Of a stretch of DNA of 64,000 bases, positions 50,201 through 58,129 are shown in pieces. The notes beneath the pieces were generated by a model that saw only the letters and a program-made list of their open reading frames with translations, was not told the DNA's origin and made no database searches. Origin of the DNA: Limnoglobus roseus (GTDB lineage Bacteria; Planctomycetota; Planctomycetia; Gemmatales; Gemmataceae); assembly GCF_008254045.1 (NCBI RefSeq), contig NZ_CP042425.1, positions 2,356,001 through 2,420,000 on the forward strand, written 5' to 3'. The position numbers were made by a program, and so were the translations under genes. How positions within the stretch are numbered: position 1 is the stretch's first letter; every line of letters starts with the position of its first letter.

Positions 50201-53174
50201 CGAGGCCAACATCCCGGCTCCGACCCTCACCCCCGTCGGGAACATAGTTGCAACGGACACACCTACTCTGGCCTGGAATGCGGTGACGGGCGTGGCCGGA
50301 TTGGCCGGGTACGCCCTGACCCTGATTGACACGACGACCGGCATGACCGTCGTCGCCGGGCAACTCGTGACGGCCACGAGCTACCTGCCCCTGGCACTGA
50401 CCGACGGCCACCATTACCAATGGACCGTAACGGCCGTCGACTCGGCCGGCAACGCTAGCCTGGCTGTGGCCGCCGACGTTTTCCGAGTCGCGCTGCCGGT
50501 CTCGGCCGCCGCCGTCCCGGTGCCGGACGCCACCCCCGCGGTCGTCGGCGACACCCCGACGCTGACGTGGGCCCCCGCGAACGGGGCGGCCGGCTACGTG
50601 GTGGTCGTGTTCGACGCCTCCGGGGGGACGCTCAATTACGTCGTCCCACCGACGCCCGTCGCCGACACGGCATTCACCGTGCCCGCCCCGCTCATGCCGG
50701 GCCGCGCCTACACCTGGCAAGTGCGGGCGACCGACGCGGCCGGCAACCTGACGGCCTGGAGTGCCCGGCAGAAGTTCACCTCGCTGGCCGATTTAAAAGC
50801 CTCGACGATGTCTGCCGCCGCTGCGGCGCTGATAGTTGGCGGCACAACGACCCTCACTCTGACCGCTCGGGACGCCAACGGCAACCAAGAGACGGCCGGG
50901 GGCCTTCCGGTCGCCTTTATTATCACCGTCGGTGAGGGGAACATCGGGGCCGTTACAGACAACAACAATGGCACATACACCGCCACGTATACCGCCACCG
51001 CGGCCGGGCCGGTAAGCTTGACTGCGACCGTCGGAAACCAGATGGTTACGTCGGCCGCGGTCGAAATATCGGTATCAGATCGCAGTTCTCCGCCGATCAT
51101 CATTCCCCCAACCGGGGCGATCCCGCCGGCGGTGGCCGGCGTGTCCCCGGGGGCCGGGCCGGCGGCCGGGGGGTCGGCGGTGACGGTCACCGGGTCGGGG
51201 TTCACGGGGGCCACGGCCGTCCTGTTCGGGTCGACGATTGCCGCGTTCACGGTCGTGTCCGACACCCAGCTGACGGCGACGGCCCCGGCCGGGGCCGGGG
51301 CGGTAGACGTCGTGGTGGTCGGCCCGGGCGGGGCGTCGGCGGCGTCCCCGGCCGACCGGTTCACCTACACCACCGCCCCGCTGGGGGCGATCCCGCCGGC
51401 GGTGGCCGGCGTGTCCCCGGGGGCCGGGCCGGCGGCCGGGGGGTCGGCGGTGACGGTCACCGGGTCGGGGTTCACGGGGGCCACGGCCGTCCTGTTCGGG
51501 TCGACGATTGCCGCGTTCACGGTCGTGTCCGACACCCAGCTGACGGCGACGGCCCCGGCCGGGGCCGGGGCGGTAGACGTCGTGGTGGTCGGCCCGGGCG
51601 GGGCGTCGGCGGCGTCCCCGGCCGACCGGTTCACCTACACCACCGCCCCGCTGGGGGCGATCCCGCCGGCGGTGGCCGGCGTGTCCCCGGGGGCCGGGCC
51701 GGCGGCCGGGGGGTCGGCGGTGACGGTCACCGGGTCGGGGTTCACGGGGGCCACGGCCGTCCTGTTCGGGTCGACGATTGCCGCGTTCACGGTCGTGTCC
51801 GACACCCAGCTGACGGCGACGGCCCCGGCCGGGGCCGGGGCGGTAGACGTCGTGGTGGTCGGCCCGGGCGGGGCGTCGGCGGCGTCCCCGGCCGACCGGT
51901 TCACCTACACCACCGCCCCGCTGGGGGCGATCCCGCCGGCGGTGGCCGGCGTGTCCCCGGGGGCCGGGCCGGCGGCCGGGGGGTCGGCGGTGACGGTCAC
52001 CGGGTCGGGGTTCACGGGGGCCACGGCCGTCCTGTTCGGGTCGACGATTGCCGCGTTCACGGTCGTGTCCGACACCCAGCTGACGGCGACGGCCCCGGCC
52101 GGGGCCGGGGCGGTAGACGTCGTGGTGGTCGGCCCGGGCGGGGCGTCGGCGGCGTCCCCGGCCGACCAGTTCACCTACACCACCGCCCCGCTGGGGGCCC
52201 AGAAAACTCAGCTGGTCGGGTATTCGGAATACTCGGCCGGGGCAGACGAGGGCGCTGGGCAAGTCACTTTGTACAATCGGGACGGCTCCGTTCGTTACAC
52301 CGTCAGCCCGTTCGGCCAAAGCTTTGCCGGCGGTGTCCGCACGGCGGCGGCCGACTTTAACGGCGACGGAGTGGCCGACGTCGTGGCCGGTACGGGACCG
52401 GGTGGCTCATCGCACGTCGTCGTTTTGGACGGCGTCACGGGGACGGTTCTTTTCGCCGTCGACCCGTTCGAGGCTTCCTTCACCGGCGGCGTGTACGTGG
52501 CCGCCGGCGACTTGGACGGAGACGGCGTGCCGGACCTCGTCGTCACCCCGGACGAGGGGGGCGGCCCACGGGTGGACGTATACTCGGGCAACGGGTACGT
52601 CAAGCGGGTCAGCTTCTTTGGCATCGACGACCCGAACTTCCGCGGCGGGGCAAGGGCGACGGTCGCCGATCTGAATGGCGACGGGGTCGGCGACTTGGTC
52701 GTAGTAGCCGGGTTCGGCGGCGGGCCGCGGGTGGCCGCGTTCGACGGCAAGTCGTTGGCGGGTCCGCTGGTGAAATTGTTCAACGACTTCTTCGCGTTCG
52801 AACAAACGCTGCGGAACGGTGTGTTCGTAACGGCCGGAGACGTTAACGGGGACGGGGTTGCGGACCTGGTCGTCGGCGGCGGGCCGGGCGGTGGCCCACG
52901 GGTGCTGGCGTTCGACGGCAAGAGTCTTCTAGTAAACCAGTATGTGCCTCTCGTCAACTTCTTTGGCGGGGACGCAAGCAGCCGTGGGGGCATCCGGGTG
53001 GTCGTCAAGAATCTGGATGGCGATACGAAGGCCGATTTGGTCGTCGGGTCGGGTAGCGGGTCGGGCAGTCGGGTGACGGCCTACTTCGGCCGTACCCTGA
53101 CGGCTGGCAGCACGGCGACCGCTCTAGACTTCGACGCCTTCCCGGCGTTCACCGGCGGCGTGTTCGTGGGCTGA
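47214..53174 (+). CDS. Giant surface protein: S53 peptidase domain, Fn3-like repeats, four TIG repeats, FG-GAP C-terminus
   Basis: About 1986 residues. The N-terminus has the planctomycete VEQLESRLTP motif. Residues about 55-400 are a sedolisin (S53) peptidase with the triad Glu129 and Asp133 in IETSLDVEW and Ser318 in GGTSLSAP, plus the oxyanion Asp in ASTGDNGAPGGYPA. About ten Fn3/Ig-like domains follow, each with TPTFxW motifs, then a Big_1-like domain and four ~90-residue IPT/TIG repeats (about 1300-1660). The C-terminus is FG-GAP/VCBS repeats (DFNGDGVADVVAGTGPGG; DLDGDGVPDLVVTPDEGG). The start at ATG 47214 follows GAGG; ATG 47202 is an alternative. It is probably exported and surface-attached. 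Confidence 0.82.
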   Translation: MRRWLLVHCTVEQLESRLTPVSGWGTVPTPILRPGGPADGGSFATTATPTGLTPTQVRHAYGADQVSFPGGIVGDGAGQVIAVVDAYVDPNIASDLHAFDQQFGLSDPYLYTVNVDGTPVAPRGDWGIETSLDVEWVHVMAPKATILLVEADPDDLYTAVEYARQQDYVTAVSMSWGLSEFNGEANYDGTFTTPAGHTGITFVASTGDNGAPGGYPAYSPNVLAVGGTNLSVDASGNYVGETGWSNPPGGPTGLNHGGSGGGISQYEGQPSYQRGTVTQSTTRRTIPDVALDASTDVAVYDSFDFGSAAPWISLGGTSLSAPLMAGLIADANNGRLAQSRDTLRDREAMTDLYALDGLSRVGQLGAVGFNDVTQGNNGFPAGPGYDLVTGLGTPKASAVAANLAQACLPPALIAPNGLTTQTSTTPTFQWAASAGAGFYRITVRGPDGATVINTTASGTSYTPAAGVLTSGASYTWQVQAYPVIGAVGTPATGTIGIFSVTSATPYPEDPSVNDAVATLTPTFRWSAVAGATGYNITVTDAVSHQTAASATGLTTTTWTSTTPLVNGRGYTWQVQAITSSGGQPVANPPSAPLGFYVNVTSTLALTAPSANATVTTPTPHLEWTPMPLNYQNYSLSVYDVTAGRAVISELGIDGSSGRHAYDLPVPLPSGHTYQWTVNCGPYYSILQNGVPTTVDQRVFASAKFTVAVAGATGALIAPTVTGPTGLIATTTPTFGWSAVPGATGYGLYINSSAIAPIPVSGTSFTYTGQGAAYGLQQGQAYVWWVVAYDAAGNVSPASAPTDFGVASPAASYLPIVTPTGPIGTIATLTPTLSWTCSLPANNIQGYYLYLFDETAGGFVLGKFDRSSSYDLGAAGVKLINNHAYRWYVSGVSIDVGAASEADFTVQLIAPPHPLPVSVQPTTPVLSWAAVPGASGYALTVTDETHKQTLTANLPVTGTNYQFGLPLQAGDLYRWTVTAADAAGNVSDPSQFEVFTVEANIPAPTLTPVGNIVATDTPTLAWNAVTGVAGLAGYALTLIDTTTGMTVVAGQLVTATSYLPLALTDGHHYQWTVTAVDSAGNASLAVAADVFRVALPVSAAAVPVPDATPAVVGDTPTLTWAPANGAAGYVVVVFDASGGTLNYVVPPTPVADTAFTVPAPLMPGRAYTWQVRATDAAGNLTAWSARQKFTSLADLKASTMSAAAAALIVGGTTTLTLTARDANGNQETAGGLPVAFIITVGEGNIGAVTDNNNGTYTATYTATAAGPVSLTATVGNQMVTSAAVEISVSDRSSPPIIIPPTGAIPPAVAGVSPGAGPAAGGSAVTVTGSGFTGATAVLFGSTIAAFTVVSDTQLTATAPAGAGAVDVVVVGPGGASAASPADRFTYTTAPLGAIPPAVAGVSPGAGPAAGGSAVTVTGSGFTGATAVLFGSTIAAFTVVSDTQLTATAPAGAGAVDVVVVGPGGASAASPADRFTYTTAPLGAIPPAVAGVSPGAGPAAGGSAVTVTGSGFTGATAVLFGSTIAAFTVVSDTQLTATAPAGAGAVDVVVVGPGGASAASPADRFTYTTAPLGAIPPAVAGVSPGAGPAAGGSAVTVTGSGFTGATAVLFGSTIAAFTVVSDTQLTATAPAGAGAVDVVVVGPGGASAASPADQFTYTTAPLGAQKTQLVGYSEYSAGADEGAGQVTLYNRDGSVRYTVSPFGQSFAGGVRTAAADFNGDGVADVVAGTGPGGSSHVVVLDGVTGTVLFAVDPFEASFTGGVYVAAGDLDGDGVPDLVVTPDEGGGPRVDVYSGNGYVKRVSFFGIDDPNFRGGARATVADLNGDGVGDLVVVAGFGGGPRVAAFDGKSLAGPLVKLFNDFFAFEQTLRNGVFVTAGDVNGDGVADLVVGGGPGGGPRVLAFDGKSLLVNQYVPLVNFFGGDASSRGGIRVVVKNLDGDTKADLVVGSGSGSGSRVTAYFGRTLTAGSTATALDFDAFPAFTGGVFVG
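51114..52193 (+). repeat. Four tandem 270-bp repeats inside giant gene (TIG domains)
   Basis: Units start at 51114, 51384, 51654 and 51924. Each is 270 bp and encodes a 90-residue IPT/TIG domain (GSAVTVTGSGFTGATAVLFG). The copies look identical at DNA level except that the last has CAG (Gln) for CGG (Arg) near its end. This points to very recent duplication or ongoing gene conversion, and to a length-variable array. Confidence 0.93.
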
Positions 53175-53605
53175 GGACGTTCGCCTGGGGGCTTGGGGAG
53201 TCATCACACTGCTCCCTCTGGCTACAGAAACTCAAACGAATGCTAGCATCCAATGGACGACGTGGCAGCTGGACTGTTGCTGGGAGGGCGACTGGATTGG
53301 CGTGAGTGAAGGTGTTCACCGACGCGATGTCAACGATCACCCGCGACGACACGCAGCCAGTCATGGCGTGGCGATCGTGCTTAAAGTCGAGGGTATGAGT
53401 TTCGCTTTCTCCCCGCCACCGCTCATTGCCATGTGACGGCCAAGCGATGGAAGTGATCCGCCCGACCAAGAGTGCACGTGCATCCTGTGTGTCAGGGAAC
53501 GAGACGATGTCCACGTAGATCAGCCACCGACACACTGAACTGCATGGCGTACCGAGCGGCTAATTGGTAGTCGACCAGAGTAGCCCTGAACGGCAATCCA
53601 GTATC
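53175..53605. other. Intergenic region between giant gene and IS701 element
   Basis: About 430 bp with no recognised gene. A minus-strand reading across 53149-53535 has no known domain. This is the sequence into which the IS701-family element inserted; its TTAG target duplication begins at 53606. Confidence 0.3.
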
Positions 53606-53631
53606 TTAGCAGTACAGCGCGGGTTTATGTG

Positions 53632-54090
53632 CTATTCGGTCGACGTCTCGTCCACCTGGTAGATGTCGAACCCCATCCCCGCGTTCAACGCGGCCACCCC
53701 CGCCAAGCACTCGGCGTCGAGCAAGGGCCCAGTTCCGGCGTACAGGTACGTCGACTCCCACAGCACGTCGAAGTACGTTTCGCCTTCGGTCGCCAACGGC
53801 AGGATGACAGCCTGGCCTGGGAGCAGGCGGTCGAGTAGCCATCGGAAGTGATCGTTCACGTCCTTCGAGTCGATGGCGGGCGTGCTACTGACCGTCCAAC
53901 ATCCTACCAGGTAGGGCTCGAGGGTCGCCCCCGATCGCGGATGCCGTCGCTCCTCACCCCGGCGGTTGGACTGGCTTGGGGTCAGGCCCATCCGTCGCGT
54001 CACCTCCGTCGGGTCCAGTTCGGGGGCGGAAACGGTGAACGTCACCCGCACCCGGCGGATGTGTGAGGCGTGAAAGTCGCTGATCGCCAT
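53632..54090 (-). CDS. DUF4279-domain protein, passenger of the IS701-family element
   Basis: A 152-residue protein with the DUF4279 pattern: FTVSAPELDPTEVTRRMGLT, the GEERRH turn, CWTVSSTPAIDSKDVNDHFR and WLLDRLLPG, then TYFDVLWESTYLYAGTGPLL, ending MGFDIYQVD. The biochemical role of the family is not known to me. It is encoded on the transposase strand, 41 bp after the transposase C-terminal frame, and ends 7 bp from the element terminus, so it travels with the element. It may be co-transcribed with the transposase. It appears intact, unlike the transposase. Confidence 0.75.
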   Translation of the reverse strand: MAISDFHASHIRRVRVTFTVSAPELDPTEVTRRMGLTPSQSNRRGEERRHPRSGATLEPYLVGCWTVSSTPAIDSKDVNDHFRWLLDRLLPGQAVILPLATEGETYFDVLWESTYLYAGTGPLLDAECLAGVAALNAGMGFDIYQVDETSTE

Positions 54091-55217
54091 AGCTCTCCAA
54101 TTCCGTTCCTACCACAGCGGCGGTGGTGAGGTCACCCTCGCCGGCTGGCTCGACCCGCAGGCGGCTCCCGGCTGACGGACCTACGCCGCTTCTTGTGGGA
54201 CTTGGCGGCCTGTGCGTTCCGCCGCTGATGGTAACGGATGACTTCGGCGGTGTGCCGCAGCTCTGGGGTGCCGCGACGCCGTCGGAACGCCGCGCCGCAT
54301 CGCTGGTTCAACGCCCGGCACACCTGCTCCGCGGTCACCTCGGGGTTTTTCCCCCCGCAGCCGCTCCGTGTGCGTGGCGACGAACCCGAGGACGATCAGG
54401 GCCAGCGTCAGGTGCCTCAACATCCCGGTGTAGTTCCGCCCTTCGTAGTCCATCAGCCCCGCCTCCTGCTTCCCGAGCCGGAAGGCGTGTTCGACCGCCC
54501 ACCGGCGGAAGGCCACGGCCAGCACCCGCGGCAGCGGTGCCATCGTCGCGTTCGTGAGGAAGTACTTGACCTCGGCCGTGGCCTCGTTGACGGCCGCTAT
54601 CAAGGTGTGCTCCCGGCCCTCCACCCACACCCGGGCCGTCGCCGCCCGCCAGAATGACGCCCGGACGGTCCGGTGTGCGACCCGATGCCGTGCCCCGCCC
54701 CGGGCGTCGGCGGCGCTCAACCGGCCGTCCGCACGGCGGGCCGGGCCGTGGTCAGTGCCCCGGACGGTGAAGTTGACCGGCACCTCGGCCACGAACCGCT
54801 GGTCGACCAGGTTCAGGAACCGGAGGAACGGGACGGCCGCCCCGTACCCCTCGTCGAACACGAGCCAGTCGAACGACATCCCGTTGCCGGCCGCCCGGAG
54901 CCACTGGTCCACCGCCAGCCGCCACTTCGGCCGGTGCTTCACGTCGTCCGGGATGCCGGCGGTCCGGCACCGCTCCCGGTCCTCGGACCAGGACTTGGGT
55001 AGGTATAGGTCGGCGTCGAGCAGGGCCTGGAACGTACCCCGGGTCACCCCGAGGTGGACGGTGACGATGCCGTTGTCGACCTTCCCGACGCACCCGAGGT
55101 ACTGACGCTGCACGCCTGGTGATTAGCGGCGAATCCTGGGCCACCTGAGCACCGAATCCGAGGCCACGGGTAGCACAAGCCCTGCGAGCGGCGATGATGC
55201 CGCCGCAGGGGGTTCGG

Positions 55218-56801
55218 ATGCGTACCGTGGACGACTTCGCCGAAATCCGCCGACTCCACCGGGACGGCCTGAGCGGCCGACAGATCGCCCGACGCCTGGG
55301 CGTCGGCCGGGACACCGTCCGCAAGGCACTGGGCAACCCCGAGCCGAAGCCGTACACCCTGGCCGCCCCGCGGCCGGCCCCGACGTTCGGGCCGTTCCAG
55401 GCCGTCGTCGACGCCATCGTCGCGGCCGACGCGGACGCCCCGCCGAAGCAGCGGCACACGGCGATGCAGGTGTTCCGCCGGCTCGTCCGGGAGCACGGGT
55501 ACGCCGGCAGCTACCACCCCGTCCAACGGTACTTGCAGGACCGGCGGCGGGCGGCCCGGGAGACATTCGTCCCCCTCGACCACCCGCCCGGCCGCCGGTG
55601 CGAGGCCGACTTCGGCCACATCCACGTCGACTTCCCGGACGGCCGGCGGCTCGTCCCGGTCCTCGTCGTCACGTGGAGCTACTCGAACGCCCCGTTCGCC
55701 GTCGCCCTGCCGACCGAGCGGACCGAGGCCGTCCTGCACGGCCTGTGCGAGGCGTTCGCCTTCTTCGGGTGCGTGCCGACGGAGGTCTGGTGGGACAACC
55801 CGACGACGGTCGCCATTGAGGTCCGCCGCGGCCGCGACCGGGTGCTGCACCCGCGGTACGCCGCCCTCGCCTCGCACTTCGTGTTCGCCCCCAAGTTCTG
55901 CCTGCCGGCAACCCCGCGGGAGAAGCCGCGGGTCGAGAACCGGGTCAAGGACCTGGAGCGGATGTGGGCCACGCCCGTGCCCCGGGTGAAGGACCTGGCC
56001 GAGTTGAACACGCACTTGCGAGCGTGCTGCCGCCAGGCCCGCGACCGCGTGTCGGGCGGCAACGCCGACACCGTCGGCAACCGATTCGAGCGGGACCGGG
56101 CGGCGGCCCAAGCCGTCCCGGCCCGCGGGTTCGAGGCGTGCGTGTTCGCCGCCGGGAGTGTGGACAAGTACCAGACGGTGGCGTTCGACGGCAACCGGTA
56201 CAGCGTGCCCCGCCGGCACGCCTTCCAGGCCGTGACGGTCAAGGGGTTCATCGACCGCGTCGAAGTCGTCGCGGACCATCAAGTCGTGGCCGCCCACGTC
56301 CGCAGCTACGCCCGGCACGAGCGGGTGCTCAACCCCTTGCACTTCCTGGTCGTCCTGGAGCAGAAGCCGGCCGCCCTCGACCACGCGCCCGTGTACCGGG
56401 ACTGGCACCTGCCGCCGATCTTCGCGACCCTTCGCACTCGGCTCGAAGCCGACCTCGGCCCGCGGCCCGGCGTCCGCCAGTACATCCGCGTGCTGCAACT
56501 GCTCGCCCGGTTCCCGCTCGACACCATCGACCGGGCCGTCGGCCACCAACTCGCCCGCGGCGACCCGACCGCATCGGCCGTCGCCGCGGCCGCCGAGCGG
56601 CTGGCCGTCGGCGTCACCCGGCCGCCGCCGGCCGGACCGGCCGTCACGGTGCCGCGGCCCGACCTGTTGCGATTCAACCAACTCTTGTCCCGCCCCGAAG
56701 GAGAACCCGATGACCGACGCCACCCCGCTGCTGCTCAAGGCCAACCTGAAGCAGTTGAAGCTGCCGACCATGCTGGCCGAGCACGACAAGCTGGCCCGTG
56801 A
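55218..56801 (+). CDS. istA: IS21-family transposase IstA
   Basis: A 527-residue DDE transposase. The N-terminal HTH reads DDFAEIRRLHRDGLSGRQIA and RRLGVGRDTVRKAL. The rve core has Asp in RRCEADFGHIHVDF, Asp in TEVWWDNPTTVAIE and Glu in KPRVENRVKDLERM. The C-terminal Mu-transposase-like region contains YQTVAFDGNRYSVPRRHA. ATG 55218 follows a GGGGG stretch. Its last 92 bp overlap istB, longer than usual for IS21, and the tail in that overlap lacks homology. It works with the IstB ATPase. Confidence 0.92.
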   Translation: MRTVDDFAEIRRLHRDGLSGRQIARRLGVGRDTVRKALGNPEPKPYTLAAPRPAPTFGPFQAVVDAIVAADADAPPKQRHTAMQVFRRLVREHGYAGSYHPVQRYLQDRRRAARETFVPLDHPPGRRCEADFGHIHVDFPDGRRLVPVLVVTWSYSNAPFAVALPTERTEAVLHGLCEAFAFFGCVPTEVWWDNPTTVAIEVRRGRDRVLHPRYAALASHFVFAPKFCLPATPREKPRVENRVKDLERMWATPVPRVKDLAELNTHLRACCRQARDRVSGGNADTVGNRFERDRAAAQAVPARGFEACVFAAGSVDKYQTVAFDGNRYSVPRRHAFQAVTVKGFIDRVEVVADHQVVAAHVRSYARHERVLNPLHFLVVLEQKPAALDHAPVYRDWHLPPIFATLRTRLEADLGPRPGVRQYIRVLQLLARFPLDTIDRAVGHQLARGDPTASAVAAAAERLAVGVTRPPPAGPAVTVPRPDLLRFNQLLSRPEGEPDDRRHPAAAQGQPEAVEAADHAGRARQAGP

Positions 56802-57486
56802 GGCGGCCGACCGCGACGAGCCGTATGACGCGTACCTACTGAAGCTCACCGAGGTCGAGGTCGCCGCCCGGACGGCCAACGCCATCGCGGCCCGCATCCG
56901 GGCCGCCGGCTTCCCGGTGGCCAAGGAGTTCGACACGTTCGACTTCACCGCCGTGCCCACGGTGCCCAAGCAGAAGGTCCTCGAACTGACCCGCCGGGAC
57001 TGGGTCGGTCAGCGGTACAACGCGTGCCTGATCGGCGGCTCGGGGACGGGCAAGACGCACGCGGCGACGGCCGTCGGCCTGGCCCTGTGCCGCCAGGGCG
57101 TGCGGGTCAAGTTCGCCACCGCGGCCGGGTTGGTCACCGACCTGGAGGCGGCCCAACAGCAGCACCGCCTCGACCGCCTGCTCGCCGCCCTGGAGCGGAT
57201 CGACCTGCTGATCGTGGACGAGTTGGGGTACCTGTCGTTCAGCCGGGGCGGGGCCGAACTCCTGTTTCAGGTGTTCGCCGACCGGTACGAGCGGGGGAGC
57301 GTGCTGATTACCAGCAACCTGCCGTTCGGGGAGTGGGGGACCATCTTCCAGGGCGAGCGGATGACGGCGGCGTTACTGGACCGGCTGACCCACCGGTGCC
57401 ACATCTTCGAGATGAACGGCGAAAGTTACCGGTTCCGGGAGTCGATGAAGAGCAAGGCCGATAAGGCCACCAAGCCGAAGAAGTAA
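56710..57486 (+). CDS. istB: IS21-family helper ATPase IstB
   Basis: A 258-residue AAA+ helper protein. Walker A lies in ACLIGGSGTGKTHAATAVG, Walker B in IDLLIVDELGYLSFSRGG and sensor 1 in GSVLITSNLPFGEWG, preceded by the N-terminal KQLKLPTMLAEHDKLAREA helix bundle. IstB assembles on DNA and directs IstA. ATG 56710 follows GAAGGAGAAC. The gene is complete and overlaps istA, consistent with translational coupling. Confidence 0.94.
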   Translation: MTDATPLLLKANLKQLKLPTMLAEHDKLAREAADRDEPYDAYLLKLTEVEVAARTANAIAARIRAAGFPVAKEFDTFDFTAVPTVPKQKVLELTRRDWVGQRYNACLIGGSGTGKTHAATAVGLALCRQGVRVKFATAAGLVTDLEAAQQQHRLDRLLAALERIDLLIVDELGYLSFSRGGAELLFQVFADRYERGSVLITSNLPFGEWGTIFQGERMTAALLDRLTHRCHIFEMNGESYRFRESMKSKADKATKPKK

Positions 57487-58030
57487 CCCCTTCTCACCAC
57501 CCGCACCGGTGGACCTGGATTCGGTGCTCAGGGTGGCCCAGGATTCGACGCTAATCACCACACGCCGGGCGTGTGGTCGCCCCACTTCCGGCTGCTCGTC
57601 TCGTCGATCATCCCGACCGTCCCAAGCCGGTCGCCAGAGAGGCCAACCAGGAGATCCCGGAGATGGCATTGGAGGGCGTCGCGGGCGGAAGCGTGGTCCC
57701 ACCGGGCGGTGACGAGGAACTCTTGGAGCGTGCGGACCGCGGTCCCGGAGGTCAGAGCCATCGGCTCGACCGACTTACGAGGTAGGTCGGACAGCAACCC
57801 CCGGCAGTAGTTACCGAAGTGCCCGGCCGTCCGGTCCTGCCCGAAGTGGGTGCGGAACCGCCGCAGGTATGTCGCGAAGGCCGGGCCGAGGGCCAGAATC
57901 TCTTGATCCGTCACCGGGAATCCTCCCCGATGAACAGCTTATGGAAGCAGGAAGAACCCGCGCTGTACTGTTAGGACACTCCGATCAAAGTGACCGGCGG
58001 GAACTGGTTGACAGGGTGATGCAGTTGTGG

Positions 58031-58110
58031 CGTAGTGCTAGGCCACTACGTCTTTACAAATCCGTCACTTTCCCCGCTTCAGCCGACCCCAAGCGTGGGT
58101 CGGCTGAAGC
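58031..58110 (-). terminator. Two hairpins downstream of the right-hand giant gene
   Basis: The stronger stem has 14-bp perfect arms at 58076-58089 and 58097-58110 (GCTTCAGCCGACCC and complement) with a 7-nt loop, 20 bp past the stop of the minus-strand giant gene. A second smaller stem is CGTAGTG/CACTACG (58031-58050). Together they are a good intrinsic-type terminator for that gene. Confidence 0.65.
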
Positions 58111-58129
58111 AAAGCACAATTTCCTCCGC

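Larger units (their letters stand above)
55117..57560 (+). mobile_element. IS21-family insertion sequence (istA-istB)
   Basis: The element is 2444 bp, with terminal inverted repeats of about 45 bp starting TGGTGATTAGCG (55117 onward and complement ending 57560). The flanking 6-bp duplication is CACGCC (55111-55116 and 57561-57566). It contains intact istA and istB. Removing it with one duplication copy restores the IS701 transposase frame at this point, which confirms the ends. Confidence 0.93.
54132..57914 (-). pseudogene. IS701-family transposase split by IS21-family element and frameshifted
   Basis: The N-terminal part (57914-57561) reads FATYLRRFRTHFGQDRTAGH and ends VGMIDETSSRKWGDHTPGV, with the first catalytic Asp. 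The C-terminal part resumes at 55110 with QRQYLGCVGKVDNGIVTVHL, FDWLVFDEGYG and RWAVEHAFRLGKQEAGLMDY. Joining across the 6-bp duplication restores TPGVQRQYLG in frame. A further frame change at the T5/C6 run (54346-54356) moves the end (VTAEQVCRALNQRCGAAFR) into another frame, with stop at 54132. The transposase is dead twice over. Confidence 0.85.
53610..57970 (-). mobile_element. IS701-family element carrying a DUF4279 gene, interrupted by an IS21-family element
   Basis: The terminal repeats are CAGTACAGCGCGGGTT (53610-53625) and its complement (57955-57970). They are flanked by TTAG on both sides (53606-53609 and 57971-57974), the YTAR-type 4-bp duplication of IS701. Inside are a split transposase and, between its C-terminal end and the left terminal repeat, a DUF4279 gene on the same strand. 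Without the 2444-bp IS21 element and its 6-bp duplication the unit is about 1.9 kb. The passenger gene stop lies 7 bp from the terminal repeat. Confidence 0.85.

Noticed and set aside
51114..52193. CRISPR-like array
   Set aside because: Units are 270-bp coding repeats with no unique spacers; no short spaced repeats or cas genes were seen anywhere in the window.
51075..52319. Long minus-strand reading frames through the TIG repeat array
   Set aside because: They mirror the 270-bp repeats of the real plus-strand gene, have no domain, and are open only because of the GC-rich codon pattern.
53149..53535. Possible gene on the minus strand before the IS701 element
   Set aside because: It overlaps the end of the giant gene, has no recognised domain, and no convincing ribosome site.
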